From NCBI RefSeq assembly GCF_945873075.1, contig NZ_CAMCBS010000006.1:31128-95127 (forward strand): DNA of 64,000 nt. Reading direction: 5' to 3'. Origin of the DNA: an uncultured Moraxella sp. (GTDB taxonomy: Bacteria; Pseudomonadota; Gammaproteobacteria; Pseudomonadales; Moraxellaceae). Under the pieces are notes generated by a model. The model made no database searches and was not told the DNA's origin. It was given only the letters and a program-made list of their open reading frames with translations. Both the position numbers and the translations under genes were made by a program. The number at the start of each line of letters is the position of its first letter. Positions within the stretch are counted from its first letter, which is position 1. This document shows, piece after piece, positions 8,988 to 19,761 of the stretch.

Positions 8988-9536
8988 ATGGATTTTGCAT
9001 TTTATTGGTCGCATACTGATGCGGTGAGCAAGGCATTGTTTTTTGTGCTATTGGCATTGTCGGTGGCATCGTGGGTTGTGGGCATTATCCGTGTGCTCAA
9101 TTCCAAGCGTCTATCGGGCACGATTGACAAATGCCTATCGGCGGCGATGGCGGATGTGTCGGTAGATGGCTTGGATTTTAACAAAAAAAAGATGATTACC
9201 GAACAAAAGCTACTTCAGCACATTGCCCGTTTTCGCTTTGAGCTCGAAAAAGGCTTGCCAGTGCTTGGAACGACGGCATCGATTGCGCCATTTATTGGGC
9301 TATTTGGCACAGTGTGGGGTATTTTTCATGCGCTACACAGTATCGGCAAAAGCGGACAAGCAGGTCTTGCACAAGTAGCAGGCCCTGTGGGTGAAGCGCT
9401 GATTATGACAGGTCTTGGCTTGGCGGTGGCGATTCCTGCGGTGATTTTTTATAATATCGCTGTACGCATCAACAAAAAAGCCCTGCACATCGCCACAGAT
9501 ACCGCACATCAAATCTTGGCAAAAACGGCACAATAA
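8988..9536 (+). CDS. exbB: ExbB proton channel protein
   Basis: A 182-residue MotA/TolQ/ExbB protein. Hydrophobic segments lie near residues 15-35, 95-125 and 140-165. The family core reads GLPVLGTTASIAPFIGLFGTVWG, followed by GPVGEALIMTGLGLAVAIPAV. With ExbD it forms the proton-driven motor that energises TonB. It starts 12 bases after tonB behind an AAAGGTAACTAACT ribosome binding region and ends nine bases before exbD. At 182 residues it is shorter than TolQ (about 230), which supports the ExbB assignment. Confidence 0.92.
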   Translation: MDFAFYWSHTDAVSKALFFVLLALSVASWVVGIIRVLNSKRLSGTIDKCLSAAMADVSVDGLDFNKKKMITEQKLLQHIARFRFELEKGLPVLGTTASIAPFIGLFGTVWGIFHALHSIGKSGQAGLAQVAGPVGEALIMTGLGLAVAIPAVIFYNIAVRINKKALHIATDTAHQILAKTAQ

Positions 9537-9545
9537 GGGGGCGAT

Positions 9546-9947
9546 ATGGCGTTCGAGCTTGGAGATCATGACGATCAAGGCATGAATGAGATGAATCTGA
9601 TTCCGCTCATTGATATCATGCTTGTGCTGATGATTATTTTTCTTGTGACAGCGACGGTGCTCAATCCGACCGTGCCACTGGATTTACCAAAAACTGCTGC
9701 CAGCGTCAATGATGCACCGCCACAGGTGCTACAAATTAGTATTGATGCAGATAGCCAAATCTATTGGGACAAAGAGCCAATCAGTCTTGATGAGCTCAAT
9801 CGTCGATTTGGCAAAGAAGTCAAGCAGGGCAACAATCCACAAATCAATCTGCGTGCTGATAAGTCGGGCAAATATGATATGGTTGCCCAAGTGCTTGCAG
9901 TGGCAGGTGAAGCAGGGTTAAAAAAGATTGCCTTTGTCAGTGAATAA
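9546..9947 (+). CDS. exbD: ExbD biopolymer transport protein
   Basis: The 133 residues have the ExbD/TolR plan. A short cytoplasmic start leads to one membrane helix carrying the essential aspartate in NLIPLIDIMLVLMIIFLV. A periplasmic domain follows, ending in QINLRADKSGKYDMVAQVLAVAGEAG. It is the third gene of the iron-regulated tonB-exbB-exbD operon, with AAGGGGGCG directly before the start, and is followed by a hairpin terminator. Confidence 0.93.
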   Translation: MAFELGDHDDQGMNEMNLIPLIDIMLVLMIIFLVTATVLNPTVPLDLPKTAASVNDAPPQVLQISIDADSQIYWDKEPISLDELNRRFGKEVKQGNNPQINLRADKSGKYDMVAQVLAVAGEAGLKKIAFVSE

Positions 9948-9990
9948 TGATTGGCTCTATAAAGATATGCTCAATCAAAAAAACCGCAGT

Positions 9991-10016
9991 AAAAAAGCCA
10001 CAGTGTTGTGGCTTTT
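9991..10016. terminator. Bidirectional terminator after exbD
   Basis: A ten-base-pair stem, AAAAGCCACA at 9993-10002 with TGTGGCTTTT at 10007-10016, with a four-base loop and flanking A/T runs, between convergent exbD and the next leftward gene. Confidence 0.85.
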
Positions 10017-10069
10017 ATCTTTTAAAATATATTCAATAGCTATATATCAAATAAATCGGATAATTTGGC

Positions 10070-11356
10070 TTATACAACCAAGATACCCCGTTCATTCATG
10101 GCAATCTGCCAAGCGTCAATATGGGTCGGCTTGCCAAGCCAAGTAACGATGATACCGTGGCGGATTTGTTGTAGGGTGTGAATCTTACGCAAAATCCCCC
10201 GATCAGGCGGTGTACTGGTATCAATGCCTAGATACAGCTGTGCATCATGGCCATCACACTCATTAATCAGCGCTGTCAGTTCATCACGAGTATCCACCAC
10301 GCCTGCATCACTAAGTACGGATAATGTCATCACATGGTCTGTATCAGCACGCTCAAGGGTGGCTTTGATCAGTCGCTCATGCGGTGTATCACTGATAGGG
10401 TGTATTGGCGTGACATTTGGCGCTTGATAATCATCATGATCAATGATGGTCTGGCTAAACTGTGCCATCAGTGCTTGATAATACGGCTGATTGGTATCGG
10501 TGCGGATGCTGACGACAGATTTGAGACGACAATACAGATACGCCATCAGTCGGGGTAGCAGCCCATACAGCACAAGGCAGGCAAGTACAAGATAAGCAAA
10601 CTGCGCCGGCGTGCCATCGCTCGCTGTCGGCAGAATCAGCCCAAGCTTGGCAGGTAGATAGCCAATCACAGCTAATAGTTCATAAAAATGCGCATCAGTG
10701 AGCAGTGTTGATTCAAAGCCAAAGCCATAGCGACGAAACAAGAATAAGCCAAATAAGCCCACCATACTACCCACCAAGCCCGATAGCCAAGCGCCATGCA
10801 TGATGGTGGATAGATACCATGATTTGATAGGGCGAATGTTATCAAGGACGACACCAAGTGCTGTTTTTTGGGCGGTTTTGTTCGCCGTGTGATTGCTTGA
10901 TAACACACCTGATGCGATGGGACTTTGTAGGATAAGCTTATCAAAAAAGCTGGTCAGCAGTGAGTGCTTGGGGCGAGCCAACCCAATCAACCACCACAGC
11001 AAAGACAAGCTATGCCAGCCCAATAACGCCACCAAGACATAGAAAAAATTGACCACACTACTTGCCAAAATCCCAGCAACACCCACCATGCCAAGCACAA
11101 AATACACGATATAAATCAATCGCTTGGATGATGCTATCATCTGATGCGTGCTAGTGATGACATCAAGCAGATGTCCGTCGCTGTCGATTTTTTCGGCACG
11201 GATAAATAGCTTGTCATACGCAGAATGATGGTCGCCTTTGAGCGTGTCGGTGACAAGCTTTGGGTCTTGGGCAAAGATAAAATCCTGCGCTTCAAGTCGG
11301 CGAATCAACTCTAAGCGTTCGTGTTCTTGGGGTGTCTTGGGTGTGGTCTGAGTCAT
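10070..11356 (-). CDS. Membrane protein, probably DUF2868 family
   Basis: A 428-residue protein with a soluble, charged N-terminus (about 1-75) and about four to five hydrophobic segments: near 78-98, 100-125, 185-207, 225-245 and 258-275. A soluble C-terminal domain follows (TLSVLSDAGVVDTRDELTAL; LYLGIDTSTPPDRGILRKI). The layout and length resemble DUF2868 proteins, often paired with a GTPase-like DUF3482 partner; no such partner is here. The function is unknown. It starts 18 bases downstream of the rnfB stop on the same strand, so the two are likely co-transcribed. Confidence 0.55.
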   Translation of the reverse strand: MTQTTPKTPQEHERLELIRRLEAQDFIFAQDPKLVTDTLKGDHHSAYDKLFIRAEKIDSDGHLLDVITSTHQMIASSKRLIYIVYFVLGMVGVAGILASSVVNFFYVLVALLGWHSLSLLWWLIGLARPKHSLLTSFFDKLILQSPIASGVLSSNHTANKTAQKTALGVVLDNIRPIKSWYLSTIMHGAWLSGLVGSMVGLFGLFLFRRYGFGFESTLLTDAHFYELLAVIGYLPAKLGLILPTASDGTPAQFAYLVLACLVLYGLLPRLMAYLYCRLKSVVSIRTDTNQPYYQALMAQFSQTIIDHDDYQAPNVTPIHPISDTPHERLIKATLERADTDHVMTLSVLSDAGVVDTRDELTALINECDGHDAQLYLGIDTSTPPDRGILRKIHTLQQIRHGIIVTWLGKPTHIDAWQIAMNERGILVV

Positions 11357-11374
11357 AGTAAGCGATGGTTTGGC

Positions 11375-12211
11375 TTAAGTTTGGGAATTGGATTCAAGCA
11401 TGGCAAGCTCACGGCTGAGTGCATCCACTCGTGCTTGTAGCTCATCATCGGCACGCACGGCAAGCTGTTTGCCTAGTTTTTTGATTTGGGTGCGTAGCTT
11501 GGCGGCGGCGATGGTGTTTTTGGCGTTTTGGGCATCGATGGCTTGGCTTGGTGCTGTATTCATGACATTGACCATCTGTGATTCGATGGTGCTGACGACA
11601 GGCTTTGTGCCATCTTCGATGGTCTTGGCGACACGGTTTAGATGCTTGTGATAACGCTGGCGTAGATGTGCTTGTTCTTTTTGGCGGGTGTTATCGTCGA
11701 TATGGCGTGGATGTTCGACCAAATCAATGCAGTCCACAGGGCAAGGCGCAAGGCAGAGTTCACAGCCTGTACACAGCTCGGTGATGATACTGTGCATATG
11801 CTTAGCGGTGCCGATGATGGCATCGACAGGACAGGCGGGAATGCACTTGGTGCAGCCGATACAGTCATCTTCACGGATGATGGCACGCACTTCGATTGGG
11901 CGATGGCTGACTGGGTCAATTTGCCATTTGCTTGGTGTGGCAGGTTGTGGCTCGACATTTAGGATGCTTGCAATGCCATCACTGACAGCTTGTCCACCAG
12001 GTACGCATAAGTTGGGCGCTTCGCCTTGTATAACGATACCATGTGCATAGGGCAGACAGCCGTCATGATGACCGCACAGACCGCACTGGGTCTGGGGTAG
12101 TAGCGCATCAATCTGTGCGATGCGGATACGCTTATCATCACTGAGTGTCGCTAATGCCAATGGCTCAAATAAAATCGGCAAGTCGTCTAATCGGGTGGTG
12201 CAATCGGTCAT
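11375..12211 (-). CDS. rnfB: RnfB/RsxB-type iron-sulfur electron transfer protein
   Basis: A 278-residue protein with an N-terminal four-cysteine cluster domain (Cys43, 46, 52 and 69 in CGLCGHHDGC...NLC). Two bacterial ferredoxin motifs follow: Cys117/120/123/127 (CIGCTKCIPACPVDAI) and Cys147/150/153/157 (CTGCELCLAPCPVDCI). A charged, partly coiled C-terminal extension of about 100 residues ends the protein. RnfB normally links NADH oxidation to ferredoxin within a membrane Rnf/Rsx complex. Here the usual N-terminal membrane anchor is missing and no rnfA, C, D, G or E lies nearby. A soluble, stand-alone role is inferred, as known from other Moraxellaceae annotation. Confidence 0.85.
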   Translation of the reverse strand: MTDCTTRLDDLPILFEPLALATLSDDKRIRIAQIDALLPQTQCGLCGHHDGCLPYAHGIVIQGEAPNLCVPGGQAVSDGIASILNVEPQPATPSKWQIDPVSHRPIEVRAIIREDDCIGCTKCIPACPVDAIIGTAKHMHSIITELCTGCELCLAPCPVDCIDLVEHPRHIDDNTRQKEQAHLRQRYHKHLNRVAKTIEDGTKPVVSTIESQMVNVMNTAPSQAIDAQNAKNTIAAAKLRTQIKKLGKQLAVRADDELQARVDALSRELAMLESNSQT

Positions 12212-12300
12212 AAGATTTTTAAATTTAATTAATTAATACTAAGCTAGTTGGGCGAATTAGCAAAACGGGTAAATTGGACAAGATGGCAGATTTATCAAAG

Positions 12301-13175
12301 CTAGTCATCTGTGGCAACGGGCAGATACCGCTGTTTGACAAGGCTAATCAACTCATGGGCAATCGTACCTACCGCAGGGATGGGTGGTAAATTATCCAAA
12401 TCAAAAAACTTGGCATCACTAATCTCACCTGCCTGCACACGGATAGCGCCACTGTGATATTCAGCGATAAAACCTGCCATCAGATTGCTCGGATACGGCC
12501 ATGGCTGTGAGCTGATGTAGGTGGGAGCATGGATATGGATGCCAACTTCTTCAAATACTTCACGGTGCACGCCCATTTCAAGCGTTTCGCCTGCTTCAAC
12601 AAAGCCTGCAATCAAGCCATAGACGCCTTTTTGGCGGTGGCGATGATGTAGCGCAAGTAGTATCTGTGGCTTATGCGTATCAGGGCAATGGCGAGTGATG
12701 GCGACGATGATACACGGCTGTACACGGGGGTAGGCGTGATGACGGCATTTGGGGCAGACTTTGGCGTGCTCGCCGTGCGCATGGGCGTGTGTCGGCGTGC
12801 CACAGCGTGAGCAGTAACGATGGTCATTTTGCCATTGTACAAGCATAATCGCACGGCTTAGTGTATCAAGGCTTGAGCCATCGAGTGTGTTTAGCAGATT
12901 GCGAAAGCTTACAGCTTTTAGGTTTTGGACATCTTTGGTGTCAAAGCCATCGCCAAATCTCATCATCAAGCCAAGCTGACAGGCGTGCTCGCTATCAATC
13001 ACATGGCTGACAGGGTGCTCGTGGTGCTGTGCGATGGTGCTTGGGCTGTCATTGTGCGATTCGTTATAGCCAAGATGGATGGCGTATTTTGGGGTATTTG
13101 CCAAGCTTAGCACAAAGGGCGTGCCATCAGCATGACAGACTAGGCTGTCTGCTTGTATGACCCATAGGGTGATGC

Positions 13176-13179
<4 letters not shown>
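12301..13179 (-). CDS. nudC: NAD+ diphosphatase (NADH pyrophosphatase)
   Basis: Hydrolyses NADH/NAD+ to NMN(H) plus AMP, and in other bacteria removes NAD caps from RNA. The 292 residues include a zinc ribbon (Cys123, 126, 142 and 145), a full Nudix box at 192-214 (GFVEAGETLEMGVHREVFEE then VGI), and the NADH-specific SQPWPYPSNLM motif at 224-234. The ATG at 13179 is chosen over an upstream in-frame ATG because it overlaps the preceding stop as ATGA, a translational-coupling arrangement with the RNase H/DnaQ fusion gene. Confidence 0.95.
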
Positions 13180-14582
<1,403 letters not shown>

Positions 14583-14730
14583 AAAAATCGTTCGTGTCAA
14601 TGATTGTAGCAAATGTGCCTATTATAAAGCATTGCACCGCTTTATGCGAATTTCTGCACAGTTTTATGATGGCTTTGGCGTATCAGTCCGTCTGATGTAG
14701 ATTCCACATTTATTTTTGTGTGGGTGAATG

Positions 14731-14739
14731 TGGTATAAT
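14731..14739 (+). promoter_or_regulatory. Extended -10 promoter of the TrmB-like gene
   Basis: TGGTATAAT, an extended -10 element, lies 42 bases upstream of the ATG at 14782. No good -35 is seen, as is common with extended -10 promoters. Confidence 0.5.
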
Positions 14740-14781
14740 GGCAAATTATTCATCCATTTAGCATAATTAGCACAAAGAATC

Positions 14782-15429
14782 ATGACATCAACCATCACAC
14801 CTAGCCATCAGTTTCGCCGTGTGTTTCACCCCAAGTTTCTACACGCCCCAAAATCTGTCAGCATCTGCCATGATGACAGACCGCTGTATCTTGAGATTGG
14901 CGCAGGCAAGGGCAAGCACGCTGTGTTATTTGCAACTACCAATCCTGATAAGCGATTGATTGCGGTTGAGCGTACCAGTGAGAAATTTAGTGCATTTGAC
15001 AAATTAAGCCATGCTAATTCGTTAGATAATCTTACCAATATCCATGCTGATGCGATTGCGTTTACGGTGCATTTTATTGAGCCTAATTCTCTAGATGGCG
15101 TGTTTATCCTGTACCCCAATCCCGAACCGCATAACAAAAATCAGCGATGGCTGAATATGCCGTTTTTTGAGTTTTTATTATCTCGGATGAAAGTAGGGGC
15201 GACGATTACTCTAGCCAGTAACATCACTGAATACATCGATGAAGCGGTAGAATTGCTTGATACTGTATGGTGCTTACCTTATGTCAAGCAGACCATCGCC
15301 AAGTCATCGGCTCGCACGCATTTTGAAATTAAGTATCTGGCTCGAGATGAGCTGTGCCAAGAGATTATCATCACCAAGCCTGATGGCTATCGCACTCGTT
15401 TTGATGATGTACCTGCAATGTCTTTATAA
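14782..15429 (+). CDS. TrmB-like SAM-dependent methyltransferase
   Basis: A 215-residue Rossmann methyltransferase with a SAM-binding loop LEIGAGKGKHAVLFA near 37-51, an acidic ribose-binding position in LIAVERTSEKF, and an overall pattern like tRNA (guanine-46-N7) methyltransferase TrmB. The TrmB active-site signature, usually PDPWPK followed by basic residues, is altered here to PNPEPHNKNQR: the catalytic Asp becomes Asn and Trp-Pro becomes Glu-Pro. It may be a divergent TrmB or a paralogue with another substrate. It is monocistronic, divergent from the RNase H/DnaQ fusion, with a good extended -10 upstream. Confidence 0.7.
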   Translation: MTSTITPSHQFRRVFHPKFLHAPKSVSICHDDRPLYLEIGAGKGKHAVLFATTNPDKRLIAVERTSEKFSAFDKLSHANSLDNLTNIHADAIAFTVHFIEPNSLDGVFILYPNPEPHNKNQRWLNMPFFEFLLSRMKVGATITLASNITEYIDEAVELLDTVWCLPYVKQTIAKSSARTHFEIKYLARDELCQEIIITKPDGYRTRFDDVPAMSL

Positions 15430-15484
15430 AGCGACTTTATAAATCGTATTGATAAATAAGTAAAATTAAATTATTGGAAATGGT

Positions 15485-16708
15485 ATGACTCAGGCAAGTG
15501 TGGCGATTATCGGTGCAGGGGCGGCAGGGCTGATGGCGGCAGAAGTGCTATCGGTTTATGATGTCGATGTCCATGTATTTGACCAAAAACCCACCGCCGC
15601 ACGCAAGATTTTGATGGCGGGTAAAACAGGTCTAAACATCTCGCACAATGAGCCGATGGCGGAGTTTGTCACTCGCTATACGCCGTCTGATTGGCTTGCG
15701 CCTTTTGTGCAAGCATTTGGTGCTGATGACATCCGTGCATGGATGGCATCGCTTGGTATCGACAGCTACGTGGGCTCGACAGGGCGAATTTTTCCTGTTG
15801 AGATGAAGGCATCCAAGCTTGTGCGCGCATGGCTAAATCGCTTGCATGATAATCAAGTAAAATTTCACTATCGCCATCGCTGTGTTAGGATGAATAATCG
15901 TGTGCTTGGCTTTGAAGTGCTGGATAATAAAGGCAATATTATTGAGCGATTTGACCAAGTATTTGATGCGGTGATATTAGCATGTGGTGGTGGCTCGTAT
16001 GCATATCTGGGTAGTGATGGTGCATGGCAAAGATGGCTAAGTGCTGATGAGCTGACACCGCTGTATGCTAGCAATGTCGGTGTGTTACGCAGTTGGTCGG
16101 CGTTTATGACTCCTTTATATGGCGAGGCTATCAAGCGTGTGCGTGCATGGGTGGCTGATGATGACGGACATCAAGGTGATATTATTATCAGTCATTATGG
16201 ACTAGAAAGCGGACTGATTTATAAGCTTAATTTCGCCATGCGACAAGCGATGGATAGACATCAAAACTTCACCCTATATTTGGATTTATTGCCTGATAAA
16301 TCAGCTGATTTTATTTATAAAAACTTAACCAAAAATAAGAAACAATCACTCAATACGGCGCTCAAAAAACTCGGGCTTGATGTTGTTAAAATTGCACTAT
16401 TGCGAGAATGTACGCATAAAACCGACTGGTCGGATTTATCAAAAATGGCAATGCACATCAAATCGCTAGCCATCAGCTGTACAGGATTTCGTCCGATGGA
16501 TGAAGCCATCAGCACAGGCGGTGGTGTCAAGCGTATGGCAGTGGGGGATGATTTACAATTAACATCCCATGCAGGCATGTTCTGCTGTGGTGAGATGCTT
16601 GACTGGGATGCACCAACAGGGGGCTATTTATTGACCGCTTGTTTTGCTACAGGGCGAGCGGCGGCGATGGGTGTGGTAAAATATCTAAATGTTCCATCTG
16701 ATACTTAG
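15485..16708 (+). CDS. HI0933/BaiN-type FAD-dependent oxidoreductase (TIGR03862-like)
   Basis: A 407-residue flavoprotein. The N-terminal dinucleotide fold VAIIGAGAAGLMAAEVLS binds FAD. KPTAARKILMAGKTGLNISH is typical of the HI0933 family, and the C-terminal FAD contact GEMLDWDAPTGGYLLTACFATGR is characteristic. The physiological substrate of the family is poorly defined. It follows the TrmB-like gene by 55 bases with no terminator seen, so the two may be co-transcribed; a convergent terminator lies after it. Confidence 0.85.
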   Translation: MTQASVAIIGAGAAGLMAAEVLSVYDVDVHVFDQKPTAARKILMAGKTGLNISHNEPMAEFVTRYTPSDWLAPFVQAFGADDIRAWMASLGIDSYVGSTGRIFPVEMKASKLVRAWLNRLHDNQVKFHYRHRCVRMNNRVLGFEVLDNKGNIIERFDQVFDAVILACGGGSYAYLGSDGAWQRWLSADELTPLYASNVGVLRSWSAFMTPLYGEAIKRVRAWVADDDGHQGDIIISHYGLESGLIYKLNFAMRQAMDRHQNFTLYLDLLPDKSADFIYKNLTKNKKQSLNTALKKLGLDVVKIALLRECTHKTDWSDLSKMAMHIKSLAISCTGFRPMDEAISTGGGVKRMAVGDDLQLTSHAGMFCCGEMLDWDAPTGGYLLTACFATGRAAAMGVVKYLNVPSDT

Positions 16709-16720
16709 GATTAAAGCTAA

Positions 16721-16749
16721 AAAAATGGCTGAATGATATCAGCCATTTT
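16721..16749. terminator. Bidirectional terminator
   Basis: Stem AAAATGGCTG at 16722-16731 with CAGCCATTTT at 16740-16749, loop of eight, flanked by A and T, between two convergent genes. Confidence 0.8.
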
Positions 16750-16754
16750 GCAGT

Positions 16755-18119
16755 TTAGATAAACTTCCCAACCAACGCATCACTATCCGTCCGTGCATCG
16801 AGTGCCACAAGTAGCGCATAAGCACCGATAAATTTACGGCTGATAAACATCATTTCTTTTGGTGGTAGGCTAAATTCTAGCGATTGCATCCCGTCTTTGG
16901 CTTTTTGCATCACACGGGCGTATAGGTCGCTACCAACCCAAATATAGCGTCCGTCATCGTCTAGATGCGGATGCTGACCGTGAGCCACTTGATTGAGCGC
17001 CGCCGCTTTGGCAAAAGGCTCACACGCCATCAAAAAGACATCCGCCATATCTGATTTTGGCTTACCGTTAAGTTTATCAAAAAAGTCATAACCTGTCATC
17101 GCATCCATCATCATGGACTTGTCTTGATAAAATCCTGCACTGATTAATCCTCGAGCAATGCCAAGCAGATGACTATCAAACTGCTTAATCGCCCCAAAGT
17201 CCAATAAGATAAGCTTATCAATGCCATCTTCAAAGCGTACTAGATAATTCCCAAAATTTGGGTCAGTCTGCATCTCACCCCACTCAAACAGCTCACGGAT
17301 GACTACTTCGATGGTGGCTTGACCTAGGGCGTTTTTGCGGGTTTGGGGCAGCTGTTTTAGGCTGTTATCATTGAGCGATACACCATGCTCAAAGCTCATA
17401 CAAATCAAGCGTGGCGTGCTATAGTTATCATAAATCGTCGGCACGACATAGCGGGCATCATCAGCCAAATACTGGGCAAATCGCTTGGTAGTATTGGCTT
17501 CTAGGGTATAATCCACTTCACGATGTAGTAGCTCGCCAATCTCTTCAAACCACGCATCCAGTGCTTTGGTCTGTGGTACAGCATTGGTAATTTTTAATAA
17601 ATGCTTAAAAATTGACAAATCAGCGTCAATCGATGCTGCCACACCCGGATATTGCACCTTGAGCACGACTTCACGGCCTGAATATTTGTGCACGGCTTTG
17701 TGTACTTGGGCAAGGCTTGCTGTACCAATCGGCGTACGGTCAATCTCAAAATCCGCCACTCGCTCACCAAGTTCACCCTTTAGCGCATCATAGATGATAT
17801 GCCAAGCCAGTGGTGTGGTGCTGGCATCGAGCGTGTGTAGGGCGTCAAGCACTTGCGGTGGCAAAAAATGCTCGCCATACAATGCTAGCATCTGCCCGAC
17901 CTTGACCACCGAGCCTTTGAGCTTACCAAGCTCGCTCACCAAATAATCCGCCTGCTCTTGGAGTAGGGTGTGCTTGGCATTGGCTCGCTGTTCTTGGCTC
18001 ATAAACAGGCTACCGACGCTGGATTTTGCCCAATTTTTACCGATATTGAGCGAAGTTTTGGCGATAGACAGACGGCGAGATAGGGGCGTGGTTTTTAGCT
18101 TATCGATTGGCTGGGTCAT
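16755..18119 (-). CDS. AarF/ABC1/UbiB-family kinase-like protein
   Basis: A 454-residue atypical kinase-like protein. It has the family KxGQ motif (SVVKVGQMLALYGEHFLPP), an alanine-rich nucleotide loop (PIGTASLAQVHKAVHKYSGREVVLKVQYPGV), a catalytic-loop equivalent DPNFGNYLV and the DFG-like LLDFGAIKQF. Members support ubiquinone synthesis or lipid transport. It lacks the C-terminal membrane helices of E. coli UbiB and is shorter (454 against about 545), so it is a cytosolic ABC1 paralogue rather than UbiB itself. It stands alone behind an extended -10 promoter. Confidence 0.85.
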   Translation of the reverse strand: MTQPIDKLKTTPLSRRLSIAKTSLNIGKNWAKSSVGSLFMSQEQRANAKHTLLQEQADYLVSELGKLKGSVVKVGQMLALYGEHFLPPQVLDALHTLDASTTPLAWHIIYDALKGELGERVADFEIDRTPIGTASLAQVHKAVHKYSGREVVLKVQYPGVAASIDADLSIFKHLLKITNAVPQTKALDAWFEEIGELLHREVDYTLEANTTKRFAQYLADDARYVVPTIYDNYSTPRLICMSFEHGVSLNDNSLKQLPQTRKNALGQATIEVVIRELFEWGEMQTDPNFGNYLVRFEDGIDKLILLDFGAIKQFDSHLLGIARGLISAGFYQDKSMMMDAMTGYDFFDKLNGKPKSDMADVFLMACEPFAKAAALNQVAHGQHPHLDDDGRYIWVGSDLYARVMQKAKDGMQSLEFSLPPKEMMFISRKFIGAYALLVALDARTDSDALVGKFI

Positions 18120-18153
18120 TCGTGTTTGATTTTATAATGAAAAATGATGGCTT

Positions 18154-18162
18154 ATTATAGCA
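18154..18162 (-). promoter_or_regulatory. Extended -10 promoter of the AarF/UbiB-like gene
   Basis: On the minus strand the sequence reads TGCTATAAT, about 35 bases before the start codon. It is preceded by GGCGAATTTT, a context shared with the ABC-F gene promoter. Confidence 0.55.
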
Positions 18163-18220
18163 AAAATTCGCCTGTATCGCTATGATGTCGCTACGATTGC
18201 TATCTTTTAGATGGTTTAAA

Positions 18221-18251
18221 AAAAGGGATAAAGCAAATCGCCTTATCCCTT
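18221..18251 (-). terminator. purD terminator
   Basis: On the minus strand AAGGGATAA and TTATCCCTT pair around an eleven-base loop and are followed by a run of T, just after the purD stop. Confidence 0.8.
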
Positions 18252-18266
18252 GATTGGTGCTTGGGT

Positions 18267-19544
18267 TTAGAACCCTTTATCAATCGCACGCCAACCGATA
18301 TCACGGCGATACTGCATCCCATCAAAGCTGATACTGTCGATGGCCTGTAGTGCTTTGGCTTGTGCATCTTTGATGGTGTCAGCCAGTGCCGTCACACATA
18401 GCACACGACCGCCATCGGTGACGATGTCATCGCCTTGTTTTTTGGTGCCTGCATGGAAGACTTTTAGGCTGTCGGTGTCATTTCCAAGTCCTGTGATGAC
18501 ATCGCCTTTTGAGCTGGTTTCTGGATAGCCGCGACTTGCTAGAACCACACCAAGCGCCACTTGCTTTGACCAGTTGGCAGTGGCAGGTAATTCACCTTTA
18601 AGTCCTGCTTCAATCAGCTCGACCAATGAGCTTTCTAGGCGCATCATGATTGGCTGTGTTTCAGGATCGCCAAATCGACAGTTGAACTCGATCACATACG
18701 GATCGTTATGCTCATCAATCATCAAACCTGCGTACAAAAAGCCAGTATAAGGCGTGCCGTTCGCTTTCATCGCATCGACCACAGGGCGAATCACTCGCTC
18801 GATGACCTTGTTATGCACATCATCTGTCACCACAGGGGCGGGGCTGTATGCGCCCATACCGCCTGTGTTTGCGCCTGTATCGCCTTCAAAGATACGCTTG
18901 TGGTCTTGGCTTGTCGCCATCGGCAGAATGTTGTCGCCATCAATCATGCAGATGAATGATGCTTCTTCGCCTGCCAAAAACTGCTCAATCACCACACGAC
19001 TGCCTGCATCGCCAAATTTATTACCGGCAAGCATATCATCAATCGCATCAAAGGCTTCTTGCTCGCTCATGGCGACGATGACGCCTTTGCCAGCAGCTAG
19101 ACCGTCAGCCTTGATGACGATTGGCGCACCAATTTTTTGCACAAATGCTTTGGCAGGGTTAATCTCGGTAAAGACTTCATAAAAGGCAGTTGGGATGCCG
19201 TGCTTTTGCATAAAGTCTTTGGCAAATGCCTTTGAGCCTTCTAGCTGTGCGCAGTACTGGGTCGGGCCCCAGATGGCGATACCTGCGGCACGCAGATCAT
19301 CGACCACGCCTGCAACCAATGGTGCTTCAGGGCCGACGACCACAAAGGCGATGTCATTGGCTTGGCAAAACTCAATGACCGCTGCATGATTGGCGACATC
19401 AAGATCAACATTGACAAGCTTAGCTTCGATGTCCGTACCTGCATTGCCACGAGCGACATAGACGGTGGCGACTTTTGGATCTTTGGCACAAGCCCATGCC
19501 AAAGCGTGCTCACGACCACCGGTGCCCAGTACTAAAATATTCAT
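18267..19544 (-). CDS. purD: Phosphoribosylamine-glycine ligase
   Basis: The second step of purine synthesis: joins glycine to 5-phosphoribosylamine using ATP. The 425 residues are full length. It begins MNILVLGTGGREHALAWA, the GARS N-domain signature, followed by the ATP-grasp lysine region GAPIVIKADGLAAGKGVIVA. Then come GANTGGMGAYSPAPVV and the metal-binding RFGDPETQPIMMRL. It is monocistronic, with a strong hairpin terminator downstream; other pur genes are not in this window. Confidence 0.97.
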   Translation of the reverse strand: MNILVLGTGGREHALAWACAKDPKVATVYVARGNAGTDIEAKLVNVDLDVANHAAVIEFCQANDIAFVVVGPEAPLVAGVVDDLRAAGIAIWGPTQYCAQLEGSKAFAKDFMQKHGIPTAFYEVFTEINPAKAFVQKIGAPIVIKADGLAAGKGVIVAMSEQEAFDAIDDMLAGNKFGDAGSRVVIEQFLAGEEASFICMIDGDNILPMATSQDHKRIFEGDTGANTGGMGAYSPAPVVTDDVHNKVIERVIRPVVDAMKANGTPYTGFLYAGLMIDEHNDPYVIEFNCRFGDPETQPIMMRLESSLVELIEAGLKGELPATANWSKQVALGVVLASRGYPETSSKGDVITGLGNDTDSLKVFHAGTKKQGDDIVTDGGRVLCVTALADTIKDAQAKALQAIDSISFDGMQYRRDIGWRAIDKGF

Positions 19545-19761
19545 AATAATCCTTAGAAAATAAGTAAAACGGGAAAATCAACTCAATGGCGTTATTTTAA
19601 CAAAAATTTTAGGCTTTGGCGAAATTAAATGTGCTTTTGTTGTGGATTTGGCAAAGTCGCCATGTGTTTTAAACTATGCCAAAAATATGGCTTTGACGAC
19701 AAGTCGACTGCGACCAACCATCAAAGCCAGTTAAGCAACTATAAGCCTGAAACAGCACAGC

